Of a stretch of 64,000 bases of DNA, positions 32,695 through 44,822 are shown one piece after another. The notes below the pieces were generated by a model. That model searched no databases, was not told where the DNA came from, and worked only from the letters and a program-made list of their open reading frames with translations. Position 1 is the first letter of the stretch. Each line of letters begins with the position of its first letter. The stretch lies in NCBI RefSeq assembly GCF_905475395.1, contig NC_058339.1, forward strand, positions 87,058,520-87,122,519. The letters are read 5' to 3'. The stretch comes from Chrysoperla carnea (lineage: Eukaryota > Arthropoda > Insecta > Neuroptera > Chrysopidae). Made by a program: the position numbers and the translations under genes.

Positions 32695-35576
32695 ATAAAT
32701 GCTTATTAAAAAATTAATATTAATGTTTACAACTGCAATAAAAAATAAGGAAATCGTGAAATTCAAACTATAGAAAATATATTTATGTAAATACAATTGC
32801 ATATAAGTCAATTAAAATAAATTAAAATTGAAAAAAAAAACCAGTTCCCAACAATCAACATCAATAAATATAATTTTATTTAAAGTGTGTTAAAAATTTG
32901 TTTTTTAGGCCAAATAAAAATTATAGAAACTAAATATAACCAGTAATTAATTTAATAGTAATATTCATTTTGTTTCCACTTTCTCCGTTTATTTTTTTTG
33001 GATTTGTTTTTTGTGTGTTTTATATGTTCATAAAATTTGAAAATATTTAAAAAAATAATACTAGAATTGAAATAGTATATTATTCATACAAATAATTTTA
33101 AAATAATAGACCTTTTTCATGAAAAACAGAAATGCTTTTTGTTAATTTTTTATAAAAATATAGGTCGAGTAGAGCCTGTAACTCGAAAATTACACATTTT
33201 TAACAATAAAAACACTATGAAAAAAATTGTAAAAAAGTCTCAATATTTGAAATAATTTAAAACGATTTTTTTTCAGTTTTTTGGCTCTAAAACAGTGTCA
33301 ACAGTCGTATTAATATATCGTTGATAGCAACTTTAAAGGGGTATTGTCTATGTTATATCATTTCTTGAAAGTGAAGAATAAACTGTAACTAAAAATCGAC
33401 GGATTTTCAATGGCAGATCAAGGAAATCTAATAATTATTTTTATGGTATGGGAGTTTTTAGTGCAAGATAGCAGGTACAATGCACCCGAAGTTGTAAGTA
33501 GTAATTTTAATAAGAAAATGCGTAACATTTTAGAAAAAAAAGTGATTGATAAAATTTCATAAAAAAATTCTTAGGTCTTCGAGGGATAGCTATGGGGACT
33601 TTTGTAGCATGTTGAATTTTGGTAAATTTCATCATGTATAGTAAAAGAAAATGTTCATCATGACAATGATAATATTCGTACTGTACTTACTACAAAATGA
33701 TCTTTGCAACAATAATAATTAAATTTTTCAGTCGGACCATTGCGATGAGCACGATCAAACCACTTTTTTCTAATAGCCATATCCATTAGAAACGGAAAAA
33801 TTAAGTTTTTCTGGCTGTTTTGAAGTAGTATCTGGGCACATAGGCACAAAATACGCCCGATATATTTTTATTCGCGATTTTTAATCTTCAATATTGACCG
33901 ATTCATCTGTCATTGCCGGCTAATTTCATTCGCAATTCGTATATTTATGATAATTAATAAAAGTCAACTGTCGAACTGACGTCACAGTGACATTCGTATA
34001 GCTTCGTGTGTTTCCGGATCGTTTTCGCCATTTGAATTTTAATGATTTTCATTGTCTGTTTTCTCGGTCATATGGATCCAAAAAAATCGGGGCAAAAAAG
34101 AGCCAATTTATCAAGACATTTACTTTCATTTAAAAAAAAGAAACTACTTTTTCGTTATTATTTAACTTAATATTTAGCTTTATACTTGAAATTAAATAGC
34201 TTTATACACACACACACAATGTTAAGTAATAAACACATAAAATAATATTATAATGATAAAAATATATAAATAGAATTATTTAAATTTTAAAGCACTTTTT
34301 TATTATTACCTATTCATTTAAAATTTTTAATATGTTAGTCCGAAAGCCCATCCTTAAAACATTTATTGCTAACATTATTATAGGGTATAGAGACTTTGTT
34401 GGTATGTCCTGTGGGATAACTATATAAAAGAAAATTCTCGGTAACAGGGATTTATATTTCATGTAGCTTAGATTTATCCTGAGAGCTTCAAATTAATGAA
34501 TAGTCTTTTTATTGTTTTTTTAACAGGAAGATCATCGAACTATAAATAAAATCATTTTGCCTGACATTCAAAACAAACTTGTTGTAAGAGTAACAAAAAA
34601 GGACATCCATCAATTTGAGGTATAGGGGAGCAATAAAAAATTTTTCGAGTAACATGAAGTATGTTGACTCTCTACAGAGAATTTTCTTCTGTAAGAAGTT
34701 GCCCGACAGGACATAAAGAACACTTATCTCGGTAAATATTTTTTTGTAGATACACGGTAAGAAATTTTTTTTAGATATAACTATGCCAATATCGGAGTGA
34801 ATGCCATACTGATTTAACCATTGAGGGAATAGTAACATTAGCAATAGTTGTGGCGGACAAGTCAATGTAGTATGGGCGTCATGCCCATACTGGTTGGCTA
34901 TACACACAATACTTCTGGTGGATAGCCCTTCTGTAATATTACTTATACTAATATAGATACTAGAAGTATATGTCTCCATACCATATCAGCATTGTAGTAA
35001 AATGCGTTATCTTGTACAAAGCTTTAACGGTGATAATCAGTAATTTGCAAGTTTTCTGGTGTGGATTTGCAGTCTATGTTGTCTATATTTAATTTAGATA
35101 AAATTTTATATAACATTTTCATTTGACTTTTCATTCGGCGCTTTTCTTAATTAGTATACATTTAGCATTCTTAATTAGTAAACATTTTGCAGTAGTAAAT
35201 TTTAGGTAATTTGCGAAATCTATAGAGTTAAAAAAAAAATTTTTTTTTCAATTGAATAAAATAATTTTTATTTTAGTAATAATTAAATGCTAATCATTTT
35301 CAATGACACGAGGTATTATTTCACGTTATAAAATATTAAATTTTTGTGACGATATATGTTAGTGATATTTAAAGTAATAAAGTTTTCTATAAAAAAGAAG
35401 TTAATATTTTCTTGTAAGTATCTTGTATATTTAGAAAATTAAAAATTTTGGATTAGTATCTAAAAATGTACCGAAAAAGAAAAAATCATTTCTTTTTAAA
35501 ATTTACGTAATGCCAGAAATTAATAATCAGATAACTTGACGAAAATTTTTTAGCGAAGTCATGTTTTAATTTAAAA
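32695..35576. other. Intergenic region with a THAP-like relic
   Basis: AT-rich. Holds the THAP-like fragment at 33690-33850 and a weak exon-like stretch at 34527-34619 (see findings). Otherwise no gene seen. Confidence 0.45.
33690..33850 (-). pseudogene. THAP-domain-like fragment
   Basis: The minus strand reads IRKKWFDRAHRNGPTEKFNY followed by YCCKDHFV. This matches the second half of a THAP zinc finger: the RKKW helix, then CxxH in the form C-K-D-H-F. It ends at GTA then GTAAGT, a plausible donor. I find no convincing CxxC first half and no downstream exon, so it is a fragment of a THAP gene or of a P-element-like transposase. Confidence 0.45.
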
Positions 35577-36770
35577 ACAAGAGAAAACAAACAATTGACT
35601 GAGTTAATTGTAGAAATACCATGTATGGACAGTGTTGATTACTCTGTCTGATAGATACTATAACTGATATAACCATAACATACATACTATATAATTTTGT
35701 GCTCTCACGGGTAAACAGTGATGTTTACGAAAAAATGTTGTTTAATATCTTATAAGGAACATTTTTTACATTTAAATTTTTGTTCTTTCTCTAACGGTTT
35801 ACAAGATAGGTACTACGCAGCAAAGACCCAAATGACCTTACGACCCCTTAGAAAAATTCGAAAAAATCGTAAAAAATTATTTGTTTCGGAATTTGATGAA
35901 ACTCAGTTTATAAGGTAATTTTGACCCAAGAAATTCAAAAATCGAGTTTATTTGGCGATTGGTCGAGTAATTTTCGAAAAAAACGATATTTCGGATCGAT
36001 TTCCGGTATTATCTCGAGAATTATTCGCCCAATCGTTAAATGAAACCGATTTTTGTTTTTTTTGGGTCAAAATTACCTTATATAGAGAGTTTTATCGAAA
36101 TTGGAGACGATAAATTTGTATCGATTTTTTGCAATTTTTTCAAGGGGTACCCCTTAGAAAAATTCGAAAAAATCGTAAAAAATTATTTGTTTCGGAATTT
36201 GATGAAATTCAGTTTATAAGGTAATTTTGAACCAAGAAATTCAAAAATCGAGTTTATTTGGCGATTGGCCGAGAAGTTTTCGAAAAAAAACGATATTTCG
36301 GATCGATTTCCGGTATTATCTCGAGAATTATTCGCCCAATCGTTAAATGAAACCGATTTTTGTATTTTTTGGGTCAAAATTACCTTATATACAGAGTTTT
36401 ATCGAAATTGGAGACGATAAATTTGTATCGATTTTTTGCAATTTTTTCAAGGGGTACCCCTTAGAAAAATTCGAAAAAATCGTAAAAAATTATTTGTTTC
36501 GGAATTGGATGAAATTAAGTTTATAAGGTAATTTTGAACCAAGAAATTCAAAAATCGAGTTTATTTGGCGATTGGCCGAGAAATTTTCGAAAAAAATGAT
36601 ATTTCGGATCGATTTCCGGTATTATCTCGAGAATTATTCGCCCAATCGTTAAATGAAACCGATTTTTGTATTTTTTGGGTCAAAATTACCTTATATACAG
36701 AGTTTTATCGAAATTGGAGGGAAAAAATTAATTTTCGAAAAAAACGATATTTCGCCCTTAGGTCTAGTTA
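35577..36770 (+). mobile_element. Second HINE-like element with the 306-bp satellite
   Basis: The head is nearly identical to the copy at 22886, including GATTACTCTGTCTGATA and GCAGCAAAGACCCAAATGACC. It then runs into the array at 35848. It ends in rearranged unit sequence (AATTTTCGAAAAAAACGATA then CGCCCTTAGGTCTAG) without the palindrome. Confidence 0.65.
35848..36716 (+). repeat. 306-bp satellite, about 2.8 units
   Basis: Unit starts at 35848, 36154 and 36461; the third unit is cut short. GGGGTACCCC is at the boundaries. The sequence is the same family as 23155-24686, with slightly more divergence between units. Confidence 0.95.
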
Positions 36771-37278
36771 GTGAAAGGACTACCTTAATGTAAATATTTT
36801 GAAATAAAAATTTTGTTGGATAAACTCATTGAAGAGTTCATTAGTTTAATTAGTAACTTATTTTAAACATTAACTTAAGCGATATGTGGACAAATCACCT
36901 TACATTTAAATGGTGTAAAGTACAAATAAGTGTACTAATTTGAGTAATTTTATATTTTTATTAAATTGAAAATAAACACGAATTTATTCAAGGTTAAGTA
37001 ATTAGATAGTTTTATCTTATTTTACTTTAACAGGCCTCTCTATAAAGGTATTTCCAATGAAATGCATAAAATTTTTTTAAAAAGCCTTCATTAGTGTCAA
37101 TGGCTAGAAATAACGTAGATAGTTGATTTTTCAAGAAATTAATCCACTGATTTATTTACTAAAAGTGCTAAAATGTAAAAAAATTCAACTCGCAAGTCAA
37201 ACACTTTATTGAATTAATAGTTATAGAATTTTTTTTGAATTAATCATAAATTCGATATTGAATATAGTCAAATTAAAA
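36771..37278. other. Spacer between two HINE-like elements; no gene seen
   Basis: AT-rich unique-looking DNA with no recognisable features. Confidence 0.4.
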
Positions 37279-40072
37279 GAAAAAACAAGTGGGAACAAAC
37301 AATTTGCTGAGTTAATTGTTGAAATACCATGCATAGACAGTGTTGATGACGCAATAGTTTGTTTTTTGACGTCATGTAAATAAAGAAAGGTATCCACTCT
37401 TAAATAGCCTGTGTTTTTTAAAAAAATCGAATTTTTGAACTTGATGACGTCATTAAAATTCAAAATATTTAATTTTGCTCTATTACATCGAAATTTTATC
37501 CAATTTTGATAAACAAAGTATGTAATCCTACTAAATTTGGGCCATACTTTTCAAATTTTTGGTCAAAATTAACCTAGTAATAGGTTTCAAGAATGTGGAG
37601 GTCTGGTTTCGGAATTAAGCACATAAGTGATAACTAGCGAAAAACTGACATCACAGCTGGAAAGAATGACCCAAAATTAGTGGGTTTCAAAAAAAATTCC
37701 AATAAGATCGGATCAAAATTGCCTGTGTTATTAAAAAAATCGAATTTTTGAACTTGATGACGTCATCAAGATTCAAGATATTTAATTTTGCTCTATTACA
37801 TCGAAATATCCAATTTTGATAAACAAAGCATGAAATCCTACTAAATTTGGGCCATACTTTTCAAATTTGTGGTCAAAATTAACCTAGCAGTAATAGGTTT
37901 CAAGAATGTGGAGGTCTGGTCTCGGAATTAAGTACATAAGTGATAACTAGCGAAAAACTGACATAACAGCAGAAAAGAATGACCCAAAATTAGTGGGTTT
38001 CAAAAAAAATTCCAATAAGATCGGATCAAAATTGCCTGTGTTATTAAAAAAATCGAATTTTTGAACTTGATGACGTCATCAAAATTCAAAATATTTAATT
38101 TTGCTCTATTGCATCGAAATTTTATCCAATTTTGATAAACAAAGTATGTAATCCTACTAAATTTGGGACATACTTTTCAAATTTTTGGTCAAAATTAACC
38201 TAGCACTAATAGGTTTCCAGAATATGGAGGTCTGGTTTCGGAATTAAGCACATAAGTGATAACTAGCGAAAAACTGACATCATAGCAGAAAAGAATGACC
38301 CAAAATTAGTGGGTTTCAAAAACAATTCTTATAAGATCGGATCAAAATTGCCTGTGTTATTAAAAAAATCGAATTTTGAACTTGATGACGTCATCAAAAT
38401 TCAAAATATTTAATTTTGCTCTATTACATCGAAATTTTATCCAATTTTGATAAACAAAGTATGTAATCCTACTAAATTTGGGCCATACTTTTCAAATTTG
38501 TGGTCAAAATTAACCTAGCACTAATAGGTTTCAAGAATGTGGAGGTCTGGTTTCGGAATTAAGCACATAAGTGATAACTAGCGAAAAACTGACATCACAG
38601 CTGAAAAGAATGACCCAAAATTAGTGGGTTTCAAAAAAAATTCCAATAAGATCGGATCAACATTGCCTGTGTTATTAAAAAAATCGAATTTTTGAACTTG
38701 ATGACGTCATCAAAATTCAAAATATTTAATTTTGCTCTATTACATCGAAATTTTATCCAATTTTGATAAACAAAGTATGAAATCCTACTAAATTTGGGCC
38801 ATACTTTTCAAATTTTTGGTCAAAATTAACCTAGCACTAATAGGTTTCAAGAATATGGAGGTCTGGTTTCGGAATTAAGCACATAAGTGATAACTAGCGA
38901 AAAACTGACATCATAGCAGAAAAGAATGACCCAAAATTAGTGGGTTTCAAAAAAAATTTCAATAAGATCGGATCAAAATTGCCTGTGTTATTAAAAAAAT
39001 CGAATTTTGAACTTGATGACGTCATCAAAATTCAAAATATTTAATTTTGCTCTATTACATCGAAATTTTATCCAATTTTGATAAACAAAGTATGTAATCC
39101 TACTAAATTTGGGCCATACTTTTCAAATTTGTGGTCAAAATTAACCTAGCAATAATAGGTTTCAAGAATATGGAGGTCTGGTTTCGGAATTAAGCACATA
39201 AATGATAACTAGCGAAAAACTGACATCACAGCTGAAAAGAATGACCCAAAATTAGTGGGTTTCAAAAAAAATTCCAATAAGATCGGATCAAAATTGCCTG
39301 TGTTATTAAAAAAATCGAATTTTTGAACTTGATGACGTCATCAAAATTCAAAATATTTAATTTTGCTCTATTACATCGAAATTTTTTCCAATTTTGATAA
39401 ACAAACTATGAAATCCTACTAAATTTGGGCCATACTTTTCAAATTTTTGGTCAAAATTAACCTAGCACTCATAGGTTTCAAGAATGTGGAGGTCTGGTTT
39501 CGGAATTAAGCACATAAGTGATAACTAGCGAAAAACTGACATCACAGCTGAAAAGAATGACCCAAAATTAGTGGGTTTCAAAAAAAATTCCATTAGGATC
39601 GGATTAAAATTGCCTGTGTTATTTAAAAAAATCGAATTTTTGAACTTGATGACGTCATCAAAATTCAAAATATTTAATTTTGCTGTATTACATCGAAATT
39701 TTATCCAATTTGATAAACAAAGCATGAAATCCTACTAAATTTGGGCCATACTTTTCAAATATGTGGTCAAAATTAACCTAGCAGTAATAGGTTTCAAGAA
39801 TGTGGAGGTCTGGTCTCGGAATTAAGTACATTAGTGATAACTAGCGAAAAACTGACATCACAGCTGAAAAGAATGACCCAAAATTAGTGGGTTTCAAAAA
39901 AAATTCCAATAAGATCGGATCAAAATTGCCTGTGTTATTTAAAAAAATCGAATTTTTGAACTTGATGACGTCATCAAAATTCAGAATATTTAATTTTGCT
40001 CTATTACATCGAAATTTTATCCAATTTCGATAAACTAAGTAAGTATGTATACTACATATATACATGGTATAA
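37279..40072 (+). mobile_element. HINE-like element with both ends, enclosing a 315-bp satellite array
   Basis: The head (AAAAACAAGTGGGAACAAAC, ATACCATGCATAGACAGTG, TTTTTTGACGTCATG) at 37279-37406 joins the array. After the array the right arm of the family's 3' palindrome (ATATATACATGGTATAAT) closes the element at about 40055-40072. This is the only array-bearing copy here in which both ends can be seen. Confidence 0.7.
37407..40036 (+). repeat. 315-bp satellite, eight full units plus a partial
   Basis: Units start (GCCTGTGTTAT) at 37407, 37721, 38034, 38350, 38665, 38981, 39296, 39612 and 39928; spacing is 313-316 bp. Every full unit carries GATGACGTCAT, which contains the palindrome TGACGTCA (a CRE-type site). 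The motif TTTGGGCCATACTTTTCAAA is in most units. Small differences shared by alternate units hint at expansion by blocks of two. Confidence 0.95.
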
Positions 40073-41231
40073 TAAACTCCATCTTCAATAATTTTTTTTT
40101 TATTTAGATATAATTAAGTTAATTAATAAGAAGATATAGCAAATAAATAATTAAAAAGATAAAATAAGTAGTTAAAAAGATAGATAAAAATAAAATTAAA
40201 ATATTTTTAAATTTTGTAATTACTCTTTGAGATCTTATTGTCCCAGATTATAAAAATATAGCAATTTTTATTTATTAAAAAAATTAATAATTTAAAAAAA
40301 AAAAATAGATTCACAAAAATTGAGACTTTTTTACCGAAACTTGAACTAAGATCAACTAACTATGTAGAAGTCAGTCATCCTGTTGATCGTGTTAATTAAT
40401 TAGTATTAAGAATAAAGTTTTAAGTACATTAAAAAATAAAAATAAATTTTAGTTCCATACTCCATAATCTCTAGCGAGATTTGAACTACGGTCATCTAAA
40501 CGGAAGTCAAGTACATTGTTAACTGTCCTAATTCTTATCTTTGAGGAATGAATTCTATTAAAATCAAATCCATTACAAACTATAAAAATCAACTCGATTA
40601 AAAAAAAATTATTATTTGATTTTTATAAAAATAATAATTAATAAATGACCTATTTTGATTTTTCCTATTTTATTGAAAATGTTTACAAATAAACATCTTT
40701 TAAAAAATATTTTTATTGAAAATTTTGATAGACATTTCATCAGATTTAAATAAACAAAAAATTATATAAAAATTAAATGACTCAACGTAAAACTTTTAAT
40801 TGGTAATAAATCATTGAAAAATGTCATAAAATTAACGCATCCTTAAATCTTTTAATAATTCTTTGTGAAAATCTTATTATCCTAGACCATAAAAAAACAA
40901 TAATGCATGATAATTGACTTGATAAAAAATCATCATTAAGTAAGTATTGTTATTTATACAAAAATTTAAAAGAATTAGTTATATTAATAATTTATTTACC
41001 TACTAGATAATGATAGTGCTGGTAACGTCGCAAAACAGTTGATTTCACAGATTATAATTTATTACATACATAGATAGGCAACTCTACTGAACATGAAATG
41101 TTGTCCAAAAAGCTCCCTGGTACTTTCGAAAAGTTTCGAAAACCAAAACAAGAGCTTTATTAGGCTGAATTTTTTAAAACTTTTCTAATTTATAAAAATA
41201 AAGCAAGCACTGTTATTCATCACTTTTTATT

Positions 41232-41282
41232 CAAGGTATTTTAACAATTAACTCAGTCAATTGTTTGTTTTCACTTGTTTTA
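41232..41282 (-). mobile_element. Head fragment of the HINE-like family
   Basis: On the minus strand: AAAACAAGTGAAAACAAACA then ATTGACTGAGTTAATTGTTA. Only the first 50 bp or so is present. Confidence 0.7.
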
Positions 41283-41399
41283 ATATAATTTAGTTTTATG
41301 ATTAAAAGATAGATAGAAATTCGGTAAATTTCAGATAGAAATTATGTTGCTTTACTAATGCGTAACGCACTATAAATTACGCAACCGTTCTCAGGTGCA

Positions 41400-41835
41400 A
41401 GACATACTTGAGGATGGATATAAGAGCGTCAAGATAATTTTGGATAAAAGGCTTGATTTTTTTTTATATGAAGCTAGACTTAGTCTAGATCAATTCTGAA
41501 ATTTAAGGAGGGGTTGCCCGAGTATTTAAATAAATAAATGACTTCAAAAGTAGGCATATTTAACATTGGTCTTTTGGGAAAACGGTAGATGGATGATATT
41601 TTTTCATCTATTTATCCAAAACTTATATTTTCAGAATATCGAGAATTGAAAATTTTATTTAGTTATTTAGTTTTTGATATTTTGAAAATGAAGTCAGATA
41701 TCGAAAAATTGTATTCTTATTTTTCGTCTACATTCATGAAGTTATAATAAAATTTATCATCAAATTGAAAATATGGTACAAATAATTTCAATTACAAGTA
41801 TACACTTGCCTTGGCGCTCGTACTACCTTAATCCC
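41400..41835 (+). repeat. Longer copy of the AAGGTAGTAC repeat family
   Basis: Ends GCGCTCGTACTACCTTAA. It contains GTAGGCATATTTAACATTGG and AAACGGTAGATGGATGATAT, both found reversed at 59622-60190. The 3' half matches 13560-13862. Confidence 0.65.
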
Positions 41836-42576
41836 TATATCTTAGTTCAATAATGAAAAGAAATATTAGAAATTTACTCGTCTTAAAATAAACTCCAGAT
41901 AAAGTTGCCAGCTCTCGTACCATATTAATACCTATACACAGATTTAGATACAGAATTTCATAAATAATAAACCTCATGTCAGTCAGTGGAGGTGGTTAAT
42001 TATTATATCAAGGTAACTTACAACCAAACAGCGAGTCACAATAACCATTTGATGGTATACTTACTATAATTATTATTAGCTACTTTTACGCGGCTAAATG
42101 TTCTTGCCAACTTTTTAATTTGTTTATTAATCGGTAATATTGGATACGTATAGTTGTTGTTGTTTTTATTTAAATTTTAATACCTATGTGTTACGGTTGT
42201 TATTGATTTAAATAAAAAATAAAGGTGTTAAAAAAAATTTAATAGTTCGATAATTGTTGTAAAAAAAATCATTTTTCATATATAAATCAATTTTTAGTAA
42301 AAAATATCAAAATTTTTTTTAAGAAAATATTGTGTTTAGTGATAATGAAAAAATTTTAAGATTTTATTTTACCAAAAATTGATTTAAAAAAAACGTGTAA
42401 GTGTTTATTTTGTATTTTTTATAATTAGATGTATTTTACTTGTTAAAATATGATTTATTTTTTAAAATGAAAGGGCTATGAAAAATTTAAATTGTAAATT
42501 AGTGATTAAGTGTGAAGATTAGGTATATTTAATTTGAAATAAAATTGAAATTTATTATAATTATTTGAAAAAAATT

Positions 42577-42645
42577 AAAAACAAGTGAAAATAAACAATT
42601 GACTGAGTTAGATGTTGAAATATCCTGTTTAAAAAGTGTTGAATA
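42577..42645 (+). mobile_element. Head fragment of the HINE-like family
   Basis: AAAACAAGTGAAAATAAACA followed by ATTGACTGAGTTAGATG, then diverging from the family. Confidence 0.65.
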
Positions 42646-43052
42646 GCAGTGCTTGCATTAATATTGTATAAACTAGAAAAGTTCAAGAAACCAACACAAT
42701 TATGGCGGTCTTTCGGCCCCTGGATTTTTTTTGTTTTTCCAAAGACTGTTTCCAAAGACCACTAGTTGAAGTTACCTGCAAATTCTCAACTGCTTATCTT
42801 TTGTAGTTTCGGAGAGTCACCAAAGTTTGGTCCTAATTTACTATATAGTCTGCTTACACCTTCATTCTTCTGATGAGAAAAATTCTCAAAAAGTTGAAAG
42901 TTCTTTTTTTAAAATCTAGATAAGTTGGAAAAACCTGAAAAATTCATATTTCGAAAATAGATAAAATTATATGAAGATAGAAAAAGTTTCAATCACATAT
43001 ACCATTTGAAAAAAAAGCGGTCTAGGTGCGACCCGAAAGGTCCACACGACTA

Positions 43053-43546
43053 ACTTCCCAGTGGAAAGGATAAACAAATATCATATGTTTTAATATTTAT
43101 AATTTTTTTTTCATTTTTCCATGAAACCCCCATCGGGGGCTTTGCTCCATGCATCTCCCCAAGGGCTTCACCCCTTGGAACCCTAGCGTCCCTGCACCCC
43201 CATGACGTTAAAACTATATAAGTGATAATAGTAACAATTATACAATTTTTCATTCGGTAGGTACAAAAAACGGCTTGACCGATTTTGCTCAAAATCTAAT
43301 CAGGTTTAAGTTACATAATTATGCGTTAAATGAAACTGGTCCCATGTCAATATCATCATTTTTTCTCGAGATATGCGAGCGGAAAATTGAATCCGAACAT
43401 ACATACGTACATACAGACATGTGCACACGCGGACATTCTTTTAAAAACCATACTATTCGACTCTAAAGGCCTTGAAACGTGAAGATTTGTCTTAATTTTC
43501 AATTTGCAAAATCGGACCCATTACCATAGCTATCCCACTGGGAAGT
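43053..43546. mobile_element. TA-flanked terminal-inverted-repeat element with a GC-rich core
   Basis: Ends ACTTCCCAGTGG (43053-43064) and CCACTGGGAAGT (43535-43546) are perfect 12-bp inverted copies, flanked by TA on both sides as in mariner/Tc1-type insertion. The 494-bp core has an unusually GC-rich stretch (43128-43200: CCCCCATCGGGGGCTTTG). No open frame of note. Confidence 0.75.
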
Positions 43547-43548
43547 TA

Positions 43549-44434
43549 ATAAAGGTTATTTGTGTTTTAAATCGAGCTTGAGCAAACTGCTCATAACGCA
43601 AGTGCTTACGGGTTAAAATAAGTAGTTTTGGATCTTTTAGCTTTGAGAATCGTTTAACTACTTTTGTGACAAGTGTTGCTTCTAATTAGCTTTATTTTAT
43701 CTAGAAACAAAAAATTATTAGCCTGGCGAAAACTTTAGGCAAGCTCCAGAAACTTACATATTGCACTTAGAAGTTTTTAAATATAAACAATTTTTATTTT
43801 ATGCTAAGGTTTTTCTGATATCGAATACATTAATTGCATAATTACTTATAGATAAAACACAATCTTTTGTGTTTACAAAATGACTTAGTTTTAAGTAAAT
43901 TAATTTTCGGCTATAATAGGCAAAAAAAATAAAAAAATATTATGTCTTAACTTGTTGAATTAAGGTAAAGAAATCCACTAAAAAGAATTAAAAACAAACC
44001 AAATTTTTGTTTTTTTTTTTTATCAATTTAAAAACAAAATTTTAAATAATTTATATTTTACATAATAACTATTTCAATTAAATTCCAATGTAGATATCTA
44101 ATAAAGAGTAAAATGTGTTTTACGCAATTTATTATTTATTATTTGATAAATTATGATTATTAATTTTATTCAAGCGAATAAAATTTATGTATTGTTATTA
44201 AGAAAGAAATGCTGTAATTCCCTCCGTATTTGTACAGGCTGGCTAATTTATTTAGGAAATAAATTTTTACAACAAAAATCATTCTGAGAAAATCATAAAA
44301 GTCTTAAATTTGCATTAAGTACGCACGACAAGAGGACGAATAACTGAATACCACTTCAACCGATTTTGATTATTCTTTTTTTAGTGATAAATTACTTAGT
44401 GTACTTCAGATTCACTAAAAATCACAAAATAAAT
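43549..44434. other. AT-rich intergenic sequence; no gene seen
   Basis: No recognisable coding, RNA or repeat structure. Confidence 0.4.
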
Positions 44435-44750
44435 AAAAAAAACTCTTAACAAAAAGAAAACTGACTTCAAAAGAAAAACTTTTCCAAAACAAATTAATAT
44501 GAACTAAAAAGTAAAAAATAACGATAATATAACGTAGTTAAAATTATTGTTATTTTTGGAGTCGATGTCAGCCAAGCTAATATAGCAAACTGTTTTGTCA
44601 TAGTTGTTTCCTTGGCTGACACCGACTCCAAGAATAACAATTAATTATGCGACTCCGACTCCAAAAATAACAAATATTTTGTGCATATTAATTTGTTTTG
44701 GAAAAGTTTTTCTTTTGAAATCGGTTTTCTTTTCGTTAAAATTTTTTTTT
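44435..44750. mobile_element. Nested long-inverted-repeat (foldback) element
   Basis: Outer arms 44435-44501 and 44684-44750 are inverted copies (AAGAAAAACTTTTCCAAAAC in the left arm). Inside them, a second pair, 44547-44576 and 44611-44640, is inverted (GGAGTCGATGTCAGCCAAG). A third partial copy of the inner motif (CGACTCCGACTCCAAAAATA) follows. No coding sequence. Confidence 0.8.
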
Positions 44751-44754
44751 ATAC

Positions 44755-44822
44755 TATTATACCCTGTGTATATGTAATGTATAAAAAAGTATACTAAGTT
44801 TAGTCCTGAGTTTGTAACATCC
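44755..44822 (-). mobile_element. 3' end fragment of the HINE-like family
   Basis: On the minus strand: GTTACAAACTCAGGACTAAAC, then TTAGTATAC and a weakened palindrome with TATACACAGGGTATAA. Matches the last 70 bp of the copy at 9166-9930. Confidence 0.55.

Larger units (their letters stand above)
40073..42576. other. Intergenic region with repeat fragments
   Basis: AT-rich. Two degenerate tRNA-like stretches on the minus strand (about 40330-40395 and 40470-40535, each with a GTTCAA B-box core), a reversed HINE-like head at 41232-41282 and an AAGGTAGTAC-family copy at 41400-41835. No gene seen. Confidence 0.45.

Noticed and set aside
34509-34979. Minus-strand 156-residue open frame, the longest in the 30-53 kb region
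   Set aside because: No recognisable motif, low-complexity hydrophobic composition, no splice or family support.
37407-40036. Evenly spaced repeats resembling a CRISPR array
   Set aside because: Units are contiguous 315-bp tandem copies without unique spacers, in eukaryotic DNA. This is a satellite.
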